This document shows, one piece after another, positions 23,932-40,754 of a stretch of DNA of 64,000 nt. The notes below the pieces were generated by a model. That model saw only the letters and a program-made list of their open reading frames with translations. It ran no database searches and was not told where the DNA came from. A program made the translations under genes and the position numbers. Source of the DNA: Nautilus pompilius. Its lineage: Eukaryota; Mollusca; Cephalopoda; Nautilida; Nautilidae. Within the stretch, counting starts at the first letter, position 1. Every line of letters begins with the position of its first letter. The stretch spans positions 1,921,001 through 1,985,000 of the forward strand of contig JACATO010000308.1 of NCBI GenBank assembly GCA_018389105.1, in the 5' to 3' direction.

Positions 23932-26764
23932 TATATAAATGTACTGCCAAAAAGGAGAATTTCATCTGCCCCAGACTTTATCAAATGTATAACTGTGATA
24001 GAATTTTTAGAATTTTACGACAATATATTTGTGTGCCAGAAAATAAAAATCTGATTATTCAATATTTGATCCATCTAGGGTGTTCTGCATCTACGGTTCA
24101 GATAAACATTTGAAACCAAATTAAAACTTAGCTAATGGCAGAAGTCAGCAATGGTATAGTTTGTTCTCTGCTGTACCGGCTGAAGCACAGACTCAGAGGT
24201 GTTTGTTGACTTAACCATTATTTCGATGAGATCTGCCAGCTTTCATTTCAGACTTTCTTGGTTTACTGACCCGTGCAGGTTAATATGCACATCAGGTTTT
24301 AGGCTTTGCGCTATCAATGATATTAGTATTCTTCTTTGTCCGCCATTAGAAAGAGTCACTTTGAGGATTTAGTGCCAAGAACAACTTTAGTAGTGAACGG
24401 CTTATTAAAAATGCCCAGCAACACTTATGGATCTTAGCAGCCAACCTCAACTTTGATGACACGTACACAGCGAAGAGGCATGTCCATTCAGCACGATCAG
24501 CATTGATACGTGACTTTTCCCCTCTTCATCTTGATTTCTCCGTATTAATAATAACGATATAATTGAGAAACAAACCCAAACATTATGGCTGATAAAGATA
24601 ATGCTAAACTTCTTGTGCTTAATGCGACATACATTTACAGCCAGAAAAGTGCCAGAAAATTTTCACTATCCCTAGTAAAGTGTTTGTTGGGTCCATCAAC
24701 AGATGGACGCACTGCGCGCGCTATTCTTTCTTGCCACATCTAGCTGATAGTGGAAATGGTAAAACATCAGCCAACTATTGAAAATGTCGGCAGCGGGATG
24801 TAACTCTTGAAGACAAGGGCTTCAGGAATGACGTTATATTTTCTTGAAGAGTGGTCTAAAAATGCAGTTGTCGTTATTCTTATCGAAAAGCTGCAGACAG
24901 CACAGCAGCGAGGCGAGGCTGGGTCTTCCACTACTAACGACAAAGGTTCGTTAGGTGATTGAAAGTGAAAAGAGTGGATGCTGCTCGATGAGTGTTCGCT
25001 AAATCTGTTATTTGGAAATTCTGTGCTTGCTTTAACTGCTAACAAACCAGTCCTGTGAGGAACACCTACAGTGACCATGGCCAGGTGTAAATTTAGGCTG
25101 GTAAGGAGACCCACCAGACACCAAGTTCGGCACTTAGAAGAACCAGTGGAAGCTGACGACCCAGCCCGTTCTCTCCCTCTTGGCTTTTACCAGTTAAAAC
25201 GAGCGAAGTCCTACGCCAAAGATCTCCATTTCGAAGGCGGACTGCTGTGTAAAAATGCAATCATATCATGTATCAAGCAGAATGTACAGTCTGCGGTCTG
25301 AATGCAATACAGTAGGTGGGTGGTGCTGGCCACAGGGAATGGTTACTGGCACCCATGCCCACTTTCATTCCTGGTCTACATTCGATGCAGTAGCTAGAAT
25401 GAGCGACTCCTCTGGTGAAGACTAATATGGTAGTGATTAATTCATTCCCGAGGGGAGATAAATCATACCGACTCACAGACCAGTGCTTGTTAAAAAACAG
25501 ACGATCGTAAGGAATAAATTATACTCCGACTGCGGAAAACTATACTATAAGGTAAGGAAATAAATCATTTATAACTGTGCATCTGCGCTTGAATTTTTTC
25601 TTCCTTTTTTAAACAACAATGCTAAAGGGCTGACGACATCCAGACACGGTGTGCTAACTTGGAGACATGTTCTGACGAAGACCTGAAGAAGATTGTGGCA
25701 GAGGAATCGCCAAATTTGAAACTGCAGAAAAAGTAATTAATAGTTTAAGAACTTTTCTGAAGTCCAACACCTATTGCTGTTTAAACAGACTACACAAACT
25801 ATTTTATTGTCTTCCATTTTTATATATAAATGAAGGGATGGATTCAATTAATTAGGTTTAAAGAATTACTGTGGAATTCAGGTTTTCACTCTTTACCGAC
25901 GTGCGCGAGGAGTTCGAGCGAATGATAGCATCCGTGTTTTTTTCCCTAGTCTGTAGGCTCGCAGTCGAGACCCGCCGCTACCTGTCGTCTAAGCCAGGTA
26001 CAGCGATAGTGAACTGCTGTCCGCCGGGTGGATATTTTCTTTTCGCTTCGTTTGTCTTCGCCATATTCGGTTTTATGGCTTCGCCAGCGGCAGTGAGCTG
26101 ACAGACTGCCGAGCGGTTACGTACAAGACAGCGGGAAGCTGTGGGTTTTTATGTAACCAACTGAAAGTTCCTGTTCAGAAAAGCTTTGATCTTCAACCAC
26201 TGCGTCACAACTGGCTTCTTTCTATACAATTCAGCCACGTTTGCGGGGTTTTTTTGTTACCTCCCACCCATCTTCAAGCTGCTCAACCCTTCGGCGAGAC
26301 TTTAAGGAGCCCGACTCCAGCTATCCACGTGTGACGGTGACCGTGGCGACAAAAGTCCACGGCACGGCACGAAGGACGACTTTAATTAACCCTTTTCGAA
26401 ATCCATGCTACGACGTCACCTATGAGTACCGAGTTCTCCCATAATTAACATACTGCAGGAGATTTAGAACTTAATTCGATTTCTTGTCTCAGCTGCGAAT
26501 AAACTCGATTAAAAGCTAAGCATTATCGGTATCTACTCTTGGCGTATTCTTTCCTGTGTATCCACGGTAACTTGACAACTCGTTAAATCCCTTAAAGACT
26601 CTCTCCATACTTTGGCCCTACATCCCTCTACTGCTCTCCTCTCCCGTAAATTTAAACACCTTTCCCTTTAAAACGATTCCTCTGTAGCATGTGACATGTT
26701 TATTTACGCAAAGATTAATTTTTTATTCATGACAATAAATGGCTGGAATTTTTTTTTTTTTTTT
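23932..26764. other. Intergenic, nothing recognised
   Basis: Mixed composition with short frames on both strands (for example 24767-25114 minus, 25871-26101 plus). None shows a domain, splice context or repeat family that I can name. Confidence 0.4.
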
Positions 26765-28083
26765 TAAATGTAGAAATTACTACGGAAACCCATCACCTGG
26801 CGATTAATGAGACAACGAGCTTGGTAGCGGGTACCGCAGCTATATGTTGAGACCTTAAGAAACCCGCGTGGTTACACGGGATCTAAAGTATTAAAAATTA
26901 TTATTAAAGAAAACTGAGTATAGAATGCAAACACAACACGTCATAGAATCTCATCTCGTGTAAAAATGAAATGTGCATAATACAGCCACGTGTCGGTGAT
27001 GTCATTGTTGTGTAGTAAATACTATGGCTGCTGGGAAGAAGATATCACATGACAACAAAATACAAATCGAAGTCTTAGCAAGTAATAATAATTACTTCAT
27101 GCGGAATCCAGAAGGAGCTGTATGCAGGACTCTGAAGAGGATACGCAGAACTAGTGCCGCTGACATAGACGCGATTGAGGAAGGAGGCCTAAACACTCCA
27201 AAAGTGATGTCAGGCAAGAACAGTGAGATACACATTAGCATGAAGTGGTCTCAGAGGATGTGTAGCTGCCCGAAAACAAAACGTTTGCTGAGAGGAGGCA
27301 ACCGAATGGCGAGGTTTGAACGGTCAGCAGAAATGTAATACTAAAATGACCGAACCTGGAGGAATGCGCTCTTTACAGATGAATCTAAGTTAGAACTGTT
27401 TGGCAATAATCACTGACAGTTTGTTCGAAGGAAAACCGAGAGAGCCGTGTAATTGTATACAACAGGTATTGTGAGGCATGGAGATGGATAAAAAAACAAG
27501 TATGGGGCAGCATATCAGTTAAGATGTCGGAGATTTGCATCAAAATGAAGATATACCAACTGCCGATAGACACAGGCAGGTTCTCATCCGTAATGCCATT
27601 TAAATATCTTATTGTGTGGGAGACTCATCGTCCAATATGACAATGACCTCAAGTATACCGCTAATGTGGTGAAAATTATCTGGAACTTAAAGAGGTTGAT
27701 GGAACACTTACAAAGATACCGTAGCTTACACAAAGTCCAGATATGAATATCATTCAAGCTATATGGGTTAAATGGCTACTGAGAAAGTCAGACGGAAACC
27801 AAACATCTTGGATGAATTGTGGAAAGTCTTATAAGATATTTAGAACATAATTCCATAGTCATACAATGATAATCTGGATGAGAACGAGAAAAAAAGGTAC
27901 CGTAGTCTATATAAAGCAAAGGGCTCACATACCAAATACCAATGTACTGTACAACAAATTCATTTTGTTTTTGTACATTTTCTGTAATAATGCTTTGTGC
28001 ACATATTATATACATCTCTCTCCCAATTGAAATTACTCATTATTTGTGCATATCCTGTGTTTCCATAATTATTTCCAATACTG
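26765..28083 (+). mobile_element. Decayed Tc1-like element
   Basis: The right end (about 28045-28083) reads outward as cagtattggaaataattatg and is followed by TA. A degraded inverted match lies at about 26765-26792 (gaaattactacggaaac). Between them, broken frames show a likely start at 27024 (MAAGKKISHD). The first catalytic Asp block ALFTDESKLELFG lies near 27366-27405, then FVRRK, and QYDNDLKYTAN near 27635-27665 around the second Asp. Numerous stops and frame changes. Length of about 1.3 kb is normal for a full Tc1 unit. Confidence 0.7.
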
Positions 28084-28514
28084 TAATATGATACGTAATC
28101 TTATATATTTATGTATGCATTAATAAATTATTATCTAAAAACTCCACAGCTACATTCGTGATAGTACAGCAGCAAAAGTTATTGAAATAGTGTGTGTGTA
28201 TAACTTACCTCCTGGGTATACCTAAAATCGCTTTCAAGTTAACTGTAAAAAATAGAACTGGATTTTTAATGTAATTAATTTAACTCAACCAGTAGGCAAC
28301 AACTTTATGGGTGCAAACGGTGCAACAAGGTGTGACGTCTAGCGGAGAAAGCGAAAACCTCTGTAAAGTCTTCGGCCATCGCTTCAGGATCCGGAAACTT
28401 TTAAACCTGCAAGTGGTAATTCTTTCCCTTCGCTCTCACCATTTGCAGCCATTACAATGATCAGGCATTGTATCTAAGCTATTCTGATATTCAGTTAAAA
28501 AAGAGAAAGATTTA

Positions 28515-28640
28515 TAGCTTTACTCAGGTTGGTAGAGCTCGATAATTGTGAGTTCCGCCAAAGGACTTGAGTCTGGGCAAGCGGGGAAAAAATTGGCCGT
28601 TTTACCCAAGGAGCGGAGAGAAAAACCTCGTTTTGTATTA
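28515..28640 (+). repeat. Possible tRNA-derived SINE head
   Basis: The stretch ctcaggttggtagagctcg resembles a tRNA A box. About 30 bases later, ggacttgagtctgggc resembles a degraded B box, the layout of many molluscan and other tRNA-derived SINE heads. It cannot be a working tRNA because the stems do not pair well and the B box deviates. The tail and ends are not defined. Confidence 0.35.
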
Positions 28641-29955
28641 CTCCTCCTCTTTAAAAAGTGCCAGAACTTGTTTCCTCTCTAGCTGACATGTTATATATGT
28701 GAAATGCTGCTCCTTAAGCCCCACATGGAGTCTAAGCGTTGCTATATATATTTCGGAGTCGGAAGTATAGCGATGGTAAAAGATGGCTTTCTTTTCTTGT
28801 TTTTGGTTTGTTCTTTTCTCCCATTATTTTTCGGGTTTTATCAGCACAAACCCCGAATGCTGTTGTAGTTGTTGTTTTTCACATAACACTGGGATAACAC
28901 AAAGTGAAATTATATGCCTGGTACAAATAAGTCGTTAATCACTCGAGATGAATAATACAGTTGGGTCACTGGGATGTATCCAACAATATGTCATTCATTG
29001 TAAACAAGCTATGGTGTCACCTACGAGAGCCTGTCGGTTGATTTATTTTTGAATTGTACAGAGAACACAAAAGAAAACAAGGACTGTGTGTACAGCAACA
29101 GCATTGTCTGTCCTCTTACTTGAAATGGAAGGTCTAAAAAAAGGCCACCAAAGAACTTTTAGAATTTATTTTACCAATAATTTAAAGAAATTTTTTGGGG
29201 GGAATTATCGGCTCTATTACAACGATGGGATATCAGGCAGTCAACTTTAGTTTGTGGACATCTCATTTTTAGAAATAATTTCTCAGTCAAAGACCCAGTG
29301 CGATCGTGCATCGAGCACCGGTAGTTCTCATCGCAGGGTGCGTTCAGGACCCCTCTGTTTTAGGGTGCACGGGTGACCGGGTTCAAAGTTTGTTCTGGAC
29401 CGGCGGGTCCTCCTCGGTCTCCTTTCTCCAACACCCGTTCCGATCGGTGTTTATAGGACTTCGAAAAACGTAGAGAAACTATTTTTTAAAAATGTCTACT
29501 TGTATTTGACAGTTCGGTGTATTTGCTGCCACGTGGTTCTTTACTGTTTTCCACACACAACAGTTGATGACGTCACGACGTCTGGAAATCAACTGCACCC
29601 AGTGTCTAGAGCGGCCCCGCCCCACCTGCAGGCGGAAACAGATCGACCGAGGTACTTTGGTCGGGTTAAAATAGACACACAGAGACTTCAAGCATGTTTA
29701 AGAGTTCCGTAATCCATTAGCTCTGCCTCCTCTCACCCACGATTTATGGCATATTAAAGCCACACAATAACAACTCTGCAACTGAATCTTCTCGTATCTA
29801 CTAACAAATAACCAAAATGTCGGAGGACTGGGGTCGTTAGGGGCGCAGAGCTTCTGGCGACCGCCAACTTTCAGTAAAAAGAATAACTAAACATAAATCA
29901 GTTCAGCCTAACAAAACAGAATATCTGAATAGTGAAGACCTTCTTGGGTTAGCTG
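28641..29955. other. Intergenic, nothing recognised
   Basis: No gene or repeat family recognised. Opposed open frames at 29479-29712 are short shadows of each other. Confidence 0.4.
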
Positions 29956-29959
29956 ATAC

Positions 29960-30197
29960 AGGGAGTGTGTGCGACGGCGTGCGTGCGTGAGAGAGAGAGA
30001 GAGCGTCTGTGTAACGGCGCGTGATTGTGTGTGTGTGTGTGTGTGTGAGAGAGAGCGTTCTGTGTAACAGCGCGCGTGTGTGTGACAGCGTGAGTGTGAG
30101 AGAGAGAGAGAGAGCGAGAGAGCGTGTGTCTGTGTAACAGCGCGTGTGTGTGTGTAACAGTGTGAATGTGTGTGAAAGAGAGCGTGTGTCTGTGTAA

Positions 30198-30246
<49 letters not shown>

Positions 30247-30358
30247 CGTTCTGTGTAACAGCGCGTGTGTGTGTGACAGCGTGAGTGTGTGGTGTGTGTG
30301 TGTGAGAGAGAGAGAGAGAGCGTTCTGTGTAACAGCGCGTGTGTGTGTGACAGCGTGA

Positions 30359-30393
<35 letters not shown>

Positions 30394-30580
30394 CGTTCTG
30401 TGTAACAGCGCGTGTGTGTGTGAGAGAGAGAGAGAGCGTTCTGTGTAACAGCGCGTGTGTGTGTGACAGCGTGAGTGTGTGTGTGTGAGAGAGAGAGAGC
30501 GTTGTCTGTGTAACAGCGCGTGTGTGTGTAACAGCGTGAGTGTGTGTGAAAGAGAGCGTGTGTGTGTTTGCTTTAGTGTG
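29960..30580 (+). repeat. GT/GA compound minisatellite
   Basis: About nine irregular units of roughly 43-74 bases, each combining a GA run, a core near tgtgtaacagcgcg, and a GT run. The core recurs near 30009, 30061, 30131, 30191, 30252, 30326, 30399, 30442 and 30507. Unit length varies with the GA and GT runs. The + strand is purine-rich in the GA parts. Long open frames on the minus strand (Thr-His and Ser-Leu repeats) come from this low complexity and are not coding. Confidence 0.9.
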
Positions 30581-30599
30581 GGAGCGTGCGTCACAGATT

Positions 30600-31560
30600 G
30601 TACAGAGTCCTGCCAAAATAAATGAGCACTCCTGAAACATAAGTAATTCTTTTTGAGGCACGAATGTACACTTAAGAGTCTTACAAAAAAGCGTAAAACA
30701 TAAAATCAATATTTAGTAGCTTTTCCACCTAACACGCAAAAAAGCTAAGACACATTGTGGCCTAGCTGCAGAGAGTTTAGTTTGTGTAATAGCATGGTCC
30801 AACTTTTGTGAAAGTCCAGTCAATTTTTCCTTCGGAACTGCCACAGATGTTAGAAAAGATCTTGTTTTCACAGTTGCCAATCAAAGTAATTCTTAGACGT
30901 GTTTAGTCGGAAAACACCTATTGACCCTTCCCCCTCTCTCATAGGGAGGTGATTTTGGAGCTGTGACAAGTGGCACAATTTTCTTGCAGCAAATGTGTCT
31001 AGAACTGCAAGAATCCTTGTTTTAAAAGTGGCGTAATATGGTTATCGAGAATTGAAATATTTGCAATGGAATTCAGACGTTTCCCAACCATTGCACTACA
31101 TGGGTGAACTATCAGCAGGTCTACTGAAATATTTGACTGGCCTTTCACCACATCCTTCGACTACTTGACGTGAACTGATGATCTCAGAGAACATAACAGA
31201 CTTTCAAAATGCCGTAGATCTCTTTGTATCATTTCTTGAACTCTTGCACATCTGCGCTTGACAGTGCTCCGTAAGCAAGAATTTTCTCCGAGCTGCACGT
31301 TCATCGTAGGCCAGCAGATAACCGAACGTTGTGACACATTTGCAGTAGTAGCGAAGTTTGAAGCCTGATCGGATATAGCGAACAAAGGTTTTTTTTCTGT
31401 TTCATTCTGTAATCACTGGTAGCCATCTTAGTCGATGGTTAGCTGATCTTTCATTTACCAGACAAAAATTGACAATGATGTTTAAAATTTTAAACTATTT
31501 ACTAAACAGTTGAGATTTTACCTAACACAGTTTAAGCATTTATATATCGGTCCATTCTTT
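30600..31560 (-). mobile_element. Possible very old Tc1-like relic
   Basis: On the minus strand from about 31420 a frame starts MATSDYRMKQK, followed by pieces that weakly resemble a Tc1 helix-turn-helix (ATTANVSQRSV) and a basic stretch (RSTVKRRCARVQEMIQRDL). The spacing is plausible, but no catalytic block or inverted ends could be confirmed. Could be chance. Confidence 0.2.
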
Positions 31561-34500
31561 ATCATTATTCAAACACTTTTATCAAATATACATTAGAATT
31601 TATCTTCTTTTAAATGCAGCCCTACTACACCATTGTTTCTTATTTTATGTACACCAACAATATCTTGTCTACTTTCACTATGTAAAAATCTTAATTCATT
31701 TACTGGTTCTGATATGTCTGGTCTCTCTCACTCGACACCACCAACCTCGCTAACAACTTACCTTCCACCCCACGAGGAACTCCTGACAGCGGTGTTCTTC
31801 CGGAACGAGTTATAAAGGATTCAAGTAACAAAAAACGAAGTGGGGTTTAGCAAAAAAGTAACTATCAAAGAGAGCCAATCACAAGTGTGCTGTTCTGATA
31901 CGCCACATGGCCGATGCGACATCAGAGGTTCTATGAAATCGCCAAGTGCTTGTTCTTAGGTCTCCAGGGACGTGTTGCACCCGCTGACAGCGCCAGTGAC
32001 AGCTCAGCAGGACGGAGAAGAAAGGCCATCTTCCAGCCACTGTTACGTTTTCCGAACGTCCTTAAAAAACAAGTTGCCTGTCGCAATTTGTCTTGAGTTT
32101 TCTCTTGGATTACCTTTAGATCACCTGCTCCATCTATTTCTTACGTAAACTTGTTCGGGCCATCAGAGTGTTAAACCGGTCGACTTAATGTCGTTCTACA
32201 TCAACGCGCGTGCTCCCATTTAACGCCCACAAGACAGCCTCCCACATAAAAAAGAAAAACAAAGCACGATAATGGATTGTTCAACTTGGATATTTCCTGA
32301 ACACGCCGAAAAGTTAATCTATCTGGTTAATCATCCTAGTACACAAAATCTAGAGCGTGTTATCCTTGGCAAAAGCCTGCTTTTATTTTTCGGGTGTTGT
32401 TAAGTAATTTTATTTTACTATAAAAAATCTAACTGTGGCGTCGCTGGGTCCGTTCCACGCTCACACCTGTGTGAGGTAACAGAGGTAAAGTTTATCCAAG
32501 CGCTTGCTTCAGTCTCTCTGTGTCTTTTCAGCCGAAAGAGCAACATCTCTGAACTTCTCAGGCGTCGGGAAAACTCTAACAGTCCTCCTGCGGTAGTTTC
32601 CGCTGTTCTGATGAGTCTGGGCTTACTGTAGCCGCCACTGTGGCCCAACACATCCGCCGATTAGCCGGCCCCTCGGTCAGTGATGCTGGAGACGCATAAT
32701 TTTGTTGCAACTTCTTTCGCAAATACTAATCCATTTGGAGCGGATTTTCCATCCTCCAAAACTTCGTGATTACCCCCAACTTACCTGCCGGGCCAAAAAG
32801 ATTAAGACGTTCACGGTGAACCTGATTATTCTGCACTGAGAAGCCGGAGATGGCCCCGAACAGATTAAAAGTGGCCAGACTGATGAACTGGGCTCAAGGC
32901 CACCTAGAGAAAGTGGGCGGGGTGGCCGGGTCATTCAGATTTCCAAAATGCGGGGAGTTTCACCAGTTTCCAGTTGGATTTGTCTCTAGTCCGGAGGATG
33001 TCGTACATTACTTTCAAGTGGATGTCTCGGTGTGGTTGTCATTCCGACAGTTTGGGATGTTTTTCTGATAGTTACGCCGGAATAGAGTCGAAAGCTTTTA
33101 AAAAAACCATTAACCCTTTGACTTCTGTATCTACGCATACGTGCCATACTTTTCGATGCAAAATCTCTATAAATCTACACACACACACACACACACAGAG
33201 TTGACAGATACAGAGGAGCCTTGCAAATGGCCACGTGACAATAAAACGGTAATGTTGCTGGAATTTTTCGGCAAGTATCGAAATGTTTAAAAACCATTAG
33301 GTGCTGAAGTGATTTAATACAAAACGCAAGGTAATCAACACTTATCAGTGCTCGATCACAACTCTCCCGCGTAAACAGGAAAAATGTTCAAGCCCAGGCT
33401 GTCGTGATCACGTGTTCTCATTCGTGATGTTTCGTTAGATCTCGGAATAATGTTACCGCTGTCGATCAGGAAAAATCTGAACAATACGGACGCTGTTTTT
33501 TAAACTGCCGATGAAAGTCCAGCTGCGTGCTTCGTTGTTCTGACACAACGTGGCAAAAAAGGGGGAAGAAAAGAGACAGACACTACGCCGTGAATATGTG
33601 CGGTATAGAATAAAAGACATTAACAAGTGAAGTCAGAGGGCAATGTCGGCAGCGAATCTTTGATTGACTGTGTAAATAAATAACTGTTGACTGTCAAACC
33701 ACGTCTCAGAATAATTCTCTAGAGGAAACAGATAAGACAAGACATTTTTTGTTCTAGTTATTTAAACACACAGCCTGGCCTAGAAAGCATTGAAGGTGCA
33801 TTAACTGCCGGCACAAATGTATAGTAGGTGCGTGTAATTTTGAACTAATTCAAAAATTCTTCTTTTGAAGTCATAGGTGTCGCGGATGTCGACGCTGGCT
33901 ACCACGTGACACTCCTCAGGGGGGGGGGGGAGATATGTTATTACCGCCTTTTCCAACCAGCAGAACGCTATGGCCGTGCTATATTAAATATTCTCTTAGG
34001 TGTGACTATCGGAACAGTGCTTTAATTTATACAACTGAAAGCTGGACTTATACTGTGACCTATTCAGGTCAATTACCAGATATAAAATTAATTAATTTAA
34101 ATGATTTTTAAAAGTTTAAAGAAGAATATAAGTGTTAGAGAAATTGCGATAGTTCTGTATAGATAATTATAAAGTGGGTATGTAAATATTTTTAAATGCT
34201 TGTCTGGCGTACGTCTCTGGCATAATTTCTTTTCGTCCTTTACCAGCTAGTCACGTGAATTTTCCTCTCACATCTAAAAATGAAGAGTTATAGTTTGGAT
34301 TTGCCTGCCGAAGTCGGAAATGCCGGGTGTGTCGTGGCGCAGTATAGATAACGCTCTCTAGCGGATAGCCGTGGCATTACGCTCTCTCTCACCAGCGTTG
34401 TCTCCCTTCTACATCTTTCGCTGGGTTGACAGTCTAAGTCTGGTCAAGCATGATATTATCTGGACATCCTATCCATCTTGGCCAACCAACTGCTCCAAGC

Positions 34501-35785
34501 ACTTCGGCTTCCGCTCATATCTTCAGATGAAAAGTTCCAGTAGTCTCTCGGTAGTTTGGCCGAAGTCGGAGCTCGCGGGGCGCGCACTTGTGCTGGCCAG
34601 GGTCTCCGACGTCAGCGGCTGGGTGCAGGCGACGACAGCCATCACGTGTCCAAACCATCGTAGTTACATCACAGTTTCTGAGGTAAGGTAGAAAGGTGCA
34701 CGGTCTGTGCTGTTCACCTTCGAATGCTGAGATAAGACTGGATTGTCTTCTAGTCGTTCTGTAAATGGAAGCTCCATAAATCGCGTGAGTACCCAAGTGC
34801 AGTGTCCAGCCTGGGTCCACACAAAGACATCACGTGATCAGTGCGCTGATCTTCACAAAGGAAATGTAACAATACTTTCATTAGTTTAGATTAATCAAAA
34901 CAATAATGATTTGCAGCGAGGCTGTTGTGCAGGCTCGGGGACTTAGAATATATATATGACATTATTTTTAACTCCTTATAACCACAGATGCCTTCATGTT
35001 TCATGTAAATATTTTTTTTATTCTGGAAAATGACTAAATTGTGTTGTTTTATGGCCCAATTTACACGAAAAATACGCCAACTGTACCAGTTAAAATATAA
35101 AGACTATCCTTCCTTTTTAATGTTTTCTTTATTTAAAAAAAAATCTAAAAGATGTTTGAATAAAAGCTTTGGTCACATCCCACTGTTTTAGATGTCAGTA
35201 AGCACATACTTTCCAGATCAGGGTGAGTCTGGTTGGCTATTTTATCCTTTCTAAGGACGATTTTGCTGTAGACAGGTAAGGACACCGTCCCGTGCAGAGG
35301 GGGGTGGGGCGTCAGTCAGGTATACAAGAGATCTCGGGTCAGCGTGGCCCGGTATTCAGGCTTCTGCTAGAGTTTAACGAGGTAGATCCAAAATAGGCTC
35401 GCGGAAAGATTCCCGTCGCTGGAGAATAGTGGCGCAGGATCCTGAACCTGAAGGAGGAGATCCAACTGACCAAAAGTGGGTTGGTCAGTGAACAGAACTT
35501 CCAACTCGCTCGCGCGGAACACCCGAACTGGGACACACCTACAGGTTAATTACAGGCCTGCACCTAGGTAGTCAGTTTGGTTGTTGATTTCTGTGGGGGG
35601 GGCAGGGTAAAAACGCATTAAACATATGTATGCATCTGGTGAAAGACGGATCACGCGCAGGTGGTTTAATGAACGAAACGGGCAGGACATTTTTTTTAAT
35701 AAAGAAAGATATTTTTGAATAATAATAATAACAACAATAATAATAATAATAATAAATGTACTCGTATTGGTCACTTTATTACCCA
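31561..35785. other. Intergenic, nothing recognised
   Basis: Moderately GC-rich. A CA run lies at about 33177-33197 and a G run at about 33919-33930. Short frames on both strands (for example 34371-34691 plus and 34515-34820 minus) have no recognisable family. Upstream exons or the promoter of the transporter gene may lie in this stretch but are not identifiable. Confidence 0.4.
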
Positions 35786-35789
35786 ATAA

Positions 35790-36330
35790 TCGGTGACGAA
35801 ATAGAATCGTGTCGTAGGGATATTTTCCCATTCAGTCATTGATATTGTGTGAATCGAGGTAGGCAGGGGAATAGCGATGATAATGGGTCTGAGATCCGGA
35901 GACTGTTCCGGCCATGGAAGATGTTTGGGATCTTCGTCGTGCTCCTCGAACCATGACCGTGGACACGGTGGATGGGCGCGTTGTTGTAGCTGTCCCTATC
36001 ACCTGGACAACTGGGACCACACGAGAGGAGGTGGACGATTCGTGTGCCTTTCTCCAGATCTGATTTCTCCCTTTTTGTGCAAAAATGAGTGAAGTTTGAT
36101 CGGTCGGGCCCCATCACTGTTCTGCCCCCGTCTTCCTTAGTCCGGTACGTGCACTCCTCACGCGACAAGATCCCGTGTCGGTAGCTGCAATCGTTGGTCG
36201 GGCCCCATAGTCTATTGAAGAAGTGGGCGCAGATTGCTCTGCATTGAATGTCTTTGTTAGTTTATTGTTTGATGACAGTTCGCCTTTCTCCTCTTTCTGT
36301 GGCTGCCTGTTTGTGGCCTTCACCTTCCGC
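35790..36330 (-). mobile_element. Degenerate Tc1-like transposase
   Basis: On the minus strand, DSYNNAPIHR (near 35968-35997) matches the QDNAPIHR block of the second catalytic Asp. HLPWPEQSPDLRPI (near 35886-35927, another frame) matches LPWPAQSPDLNPIE, and TEWENIPTTRF matches the C-terminal W..IP segment. Order and spacing are those of a DD34E Tc1 transposase. Frames are broken several times. No inverted ends found. An ATT-type microsatellite (35718-35755) lies beyond its 3' end. Confidence 0.6.
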
Positions 36331-40440
<4,110 letters not shown>

Positions 40441-40515
40441 TAAAGCGTTTTAAAGACTGGGTCAAGGAAGTCTTTTCCGTTGGAATCAAGCACGAAAGAC
40501 TCGCTGTGTGAAATA

Positions 40516-40643
40516 ATGACAGAAGATTCAGGTCCGATACCTGAGCCACTCGCAGGCGCTGATGATAAACTGCCTCCAGTCTTCTGTCAGATGAATGTGC
40601 TGCGCAAGTATGGCAACAACTTCGAATGGCAAGAAGCGGCTAG
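40516..40643 (+). CDS. SLC4 exon 1 (first recognised)
   Basis: It encodes [18 protein letters not shown] and then [13 protein letters not shown], leading into the conserved ARWIKYEE block. The split Arg codon ends in AG before gtaaat. Start choice: the first ATG in a frame that is open back to 40444 and preceded by a possible acceptor (atttaaag, about 40443). The exon may therefore begin further left. Confidence 0.8.
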
Positions 40644-40647
40644 GTAA

Positions 40648-40699
<52 letters not shown>

Positions 40700-40713
40700 G
40701 TAGTAGCAGTAGC

Positions 40714-40754
<41 letters not shown>

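Noticed and set aside
29903-30709. A 268-residue minus-strand open frame, with a second frame of 228 residues overlapping it
   Set aside because: Both are translations of the GT/GA minisatellite (Thr-His and Ser-Leu repeats). No start context, domain or splice sites.
34371-34820. GC-rich frames on both strands, considered as a first exon of the transporter
   Set aside because: No similarity to SLC4 N termini and no convincing donor in phase.
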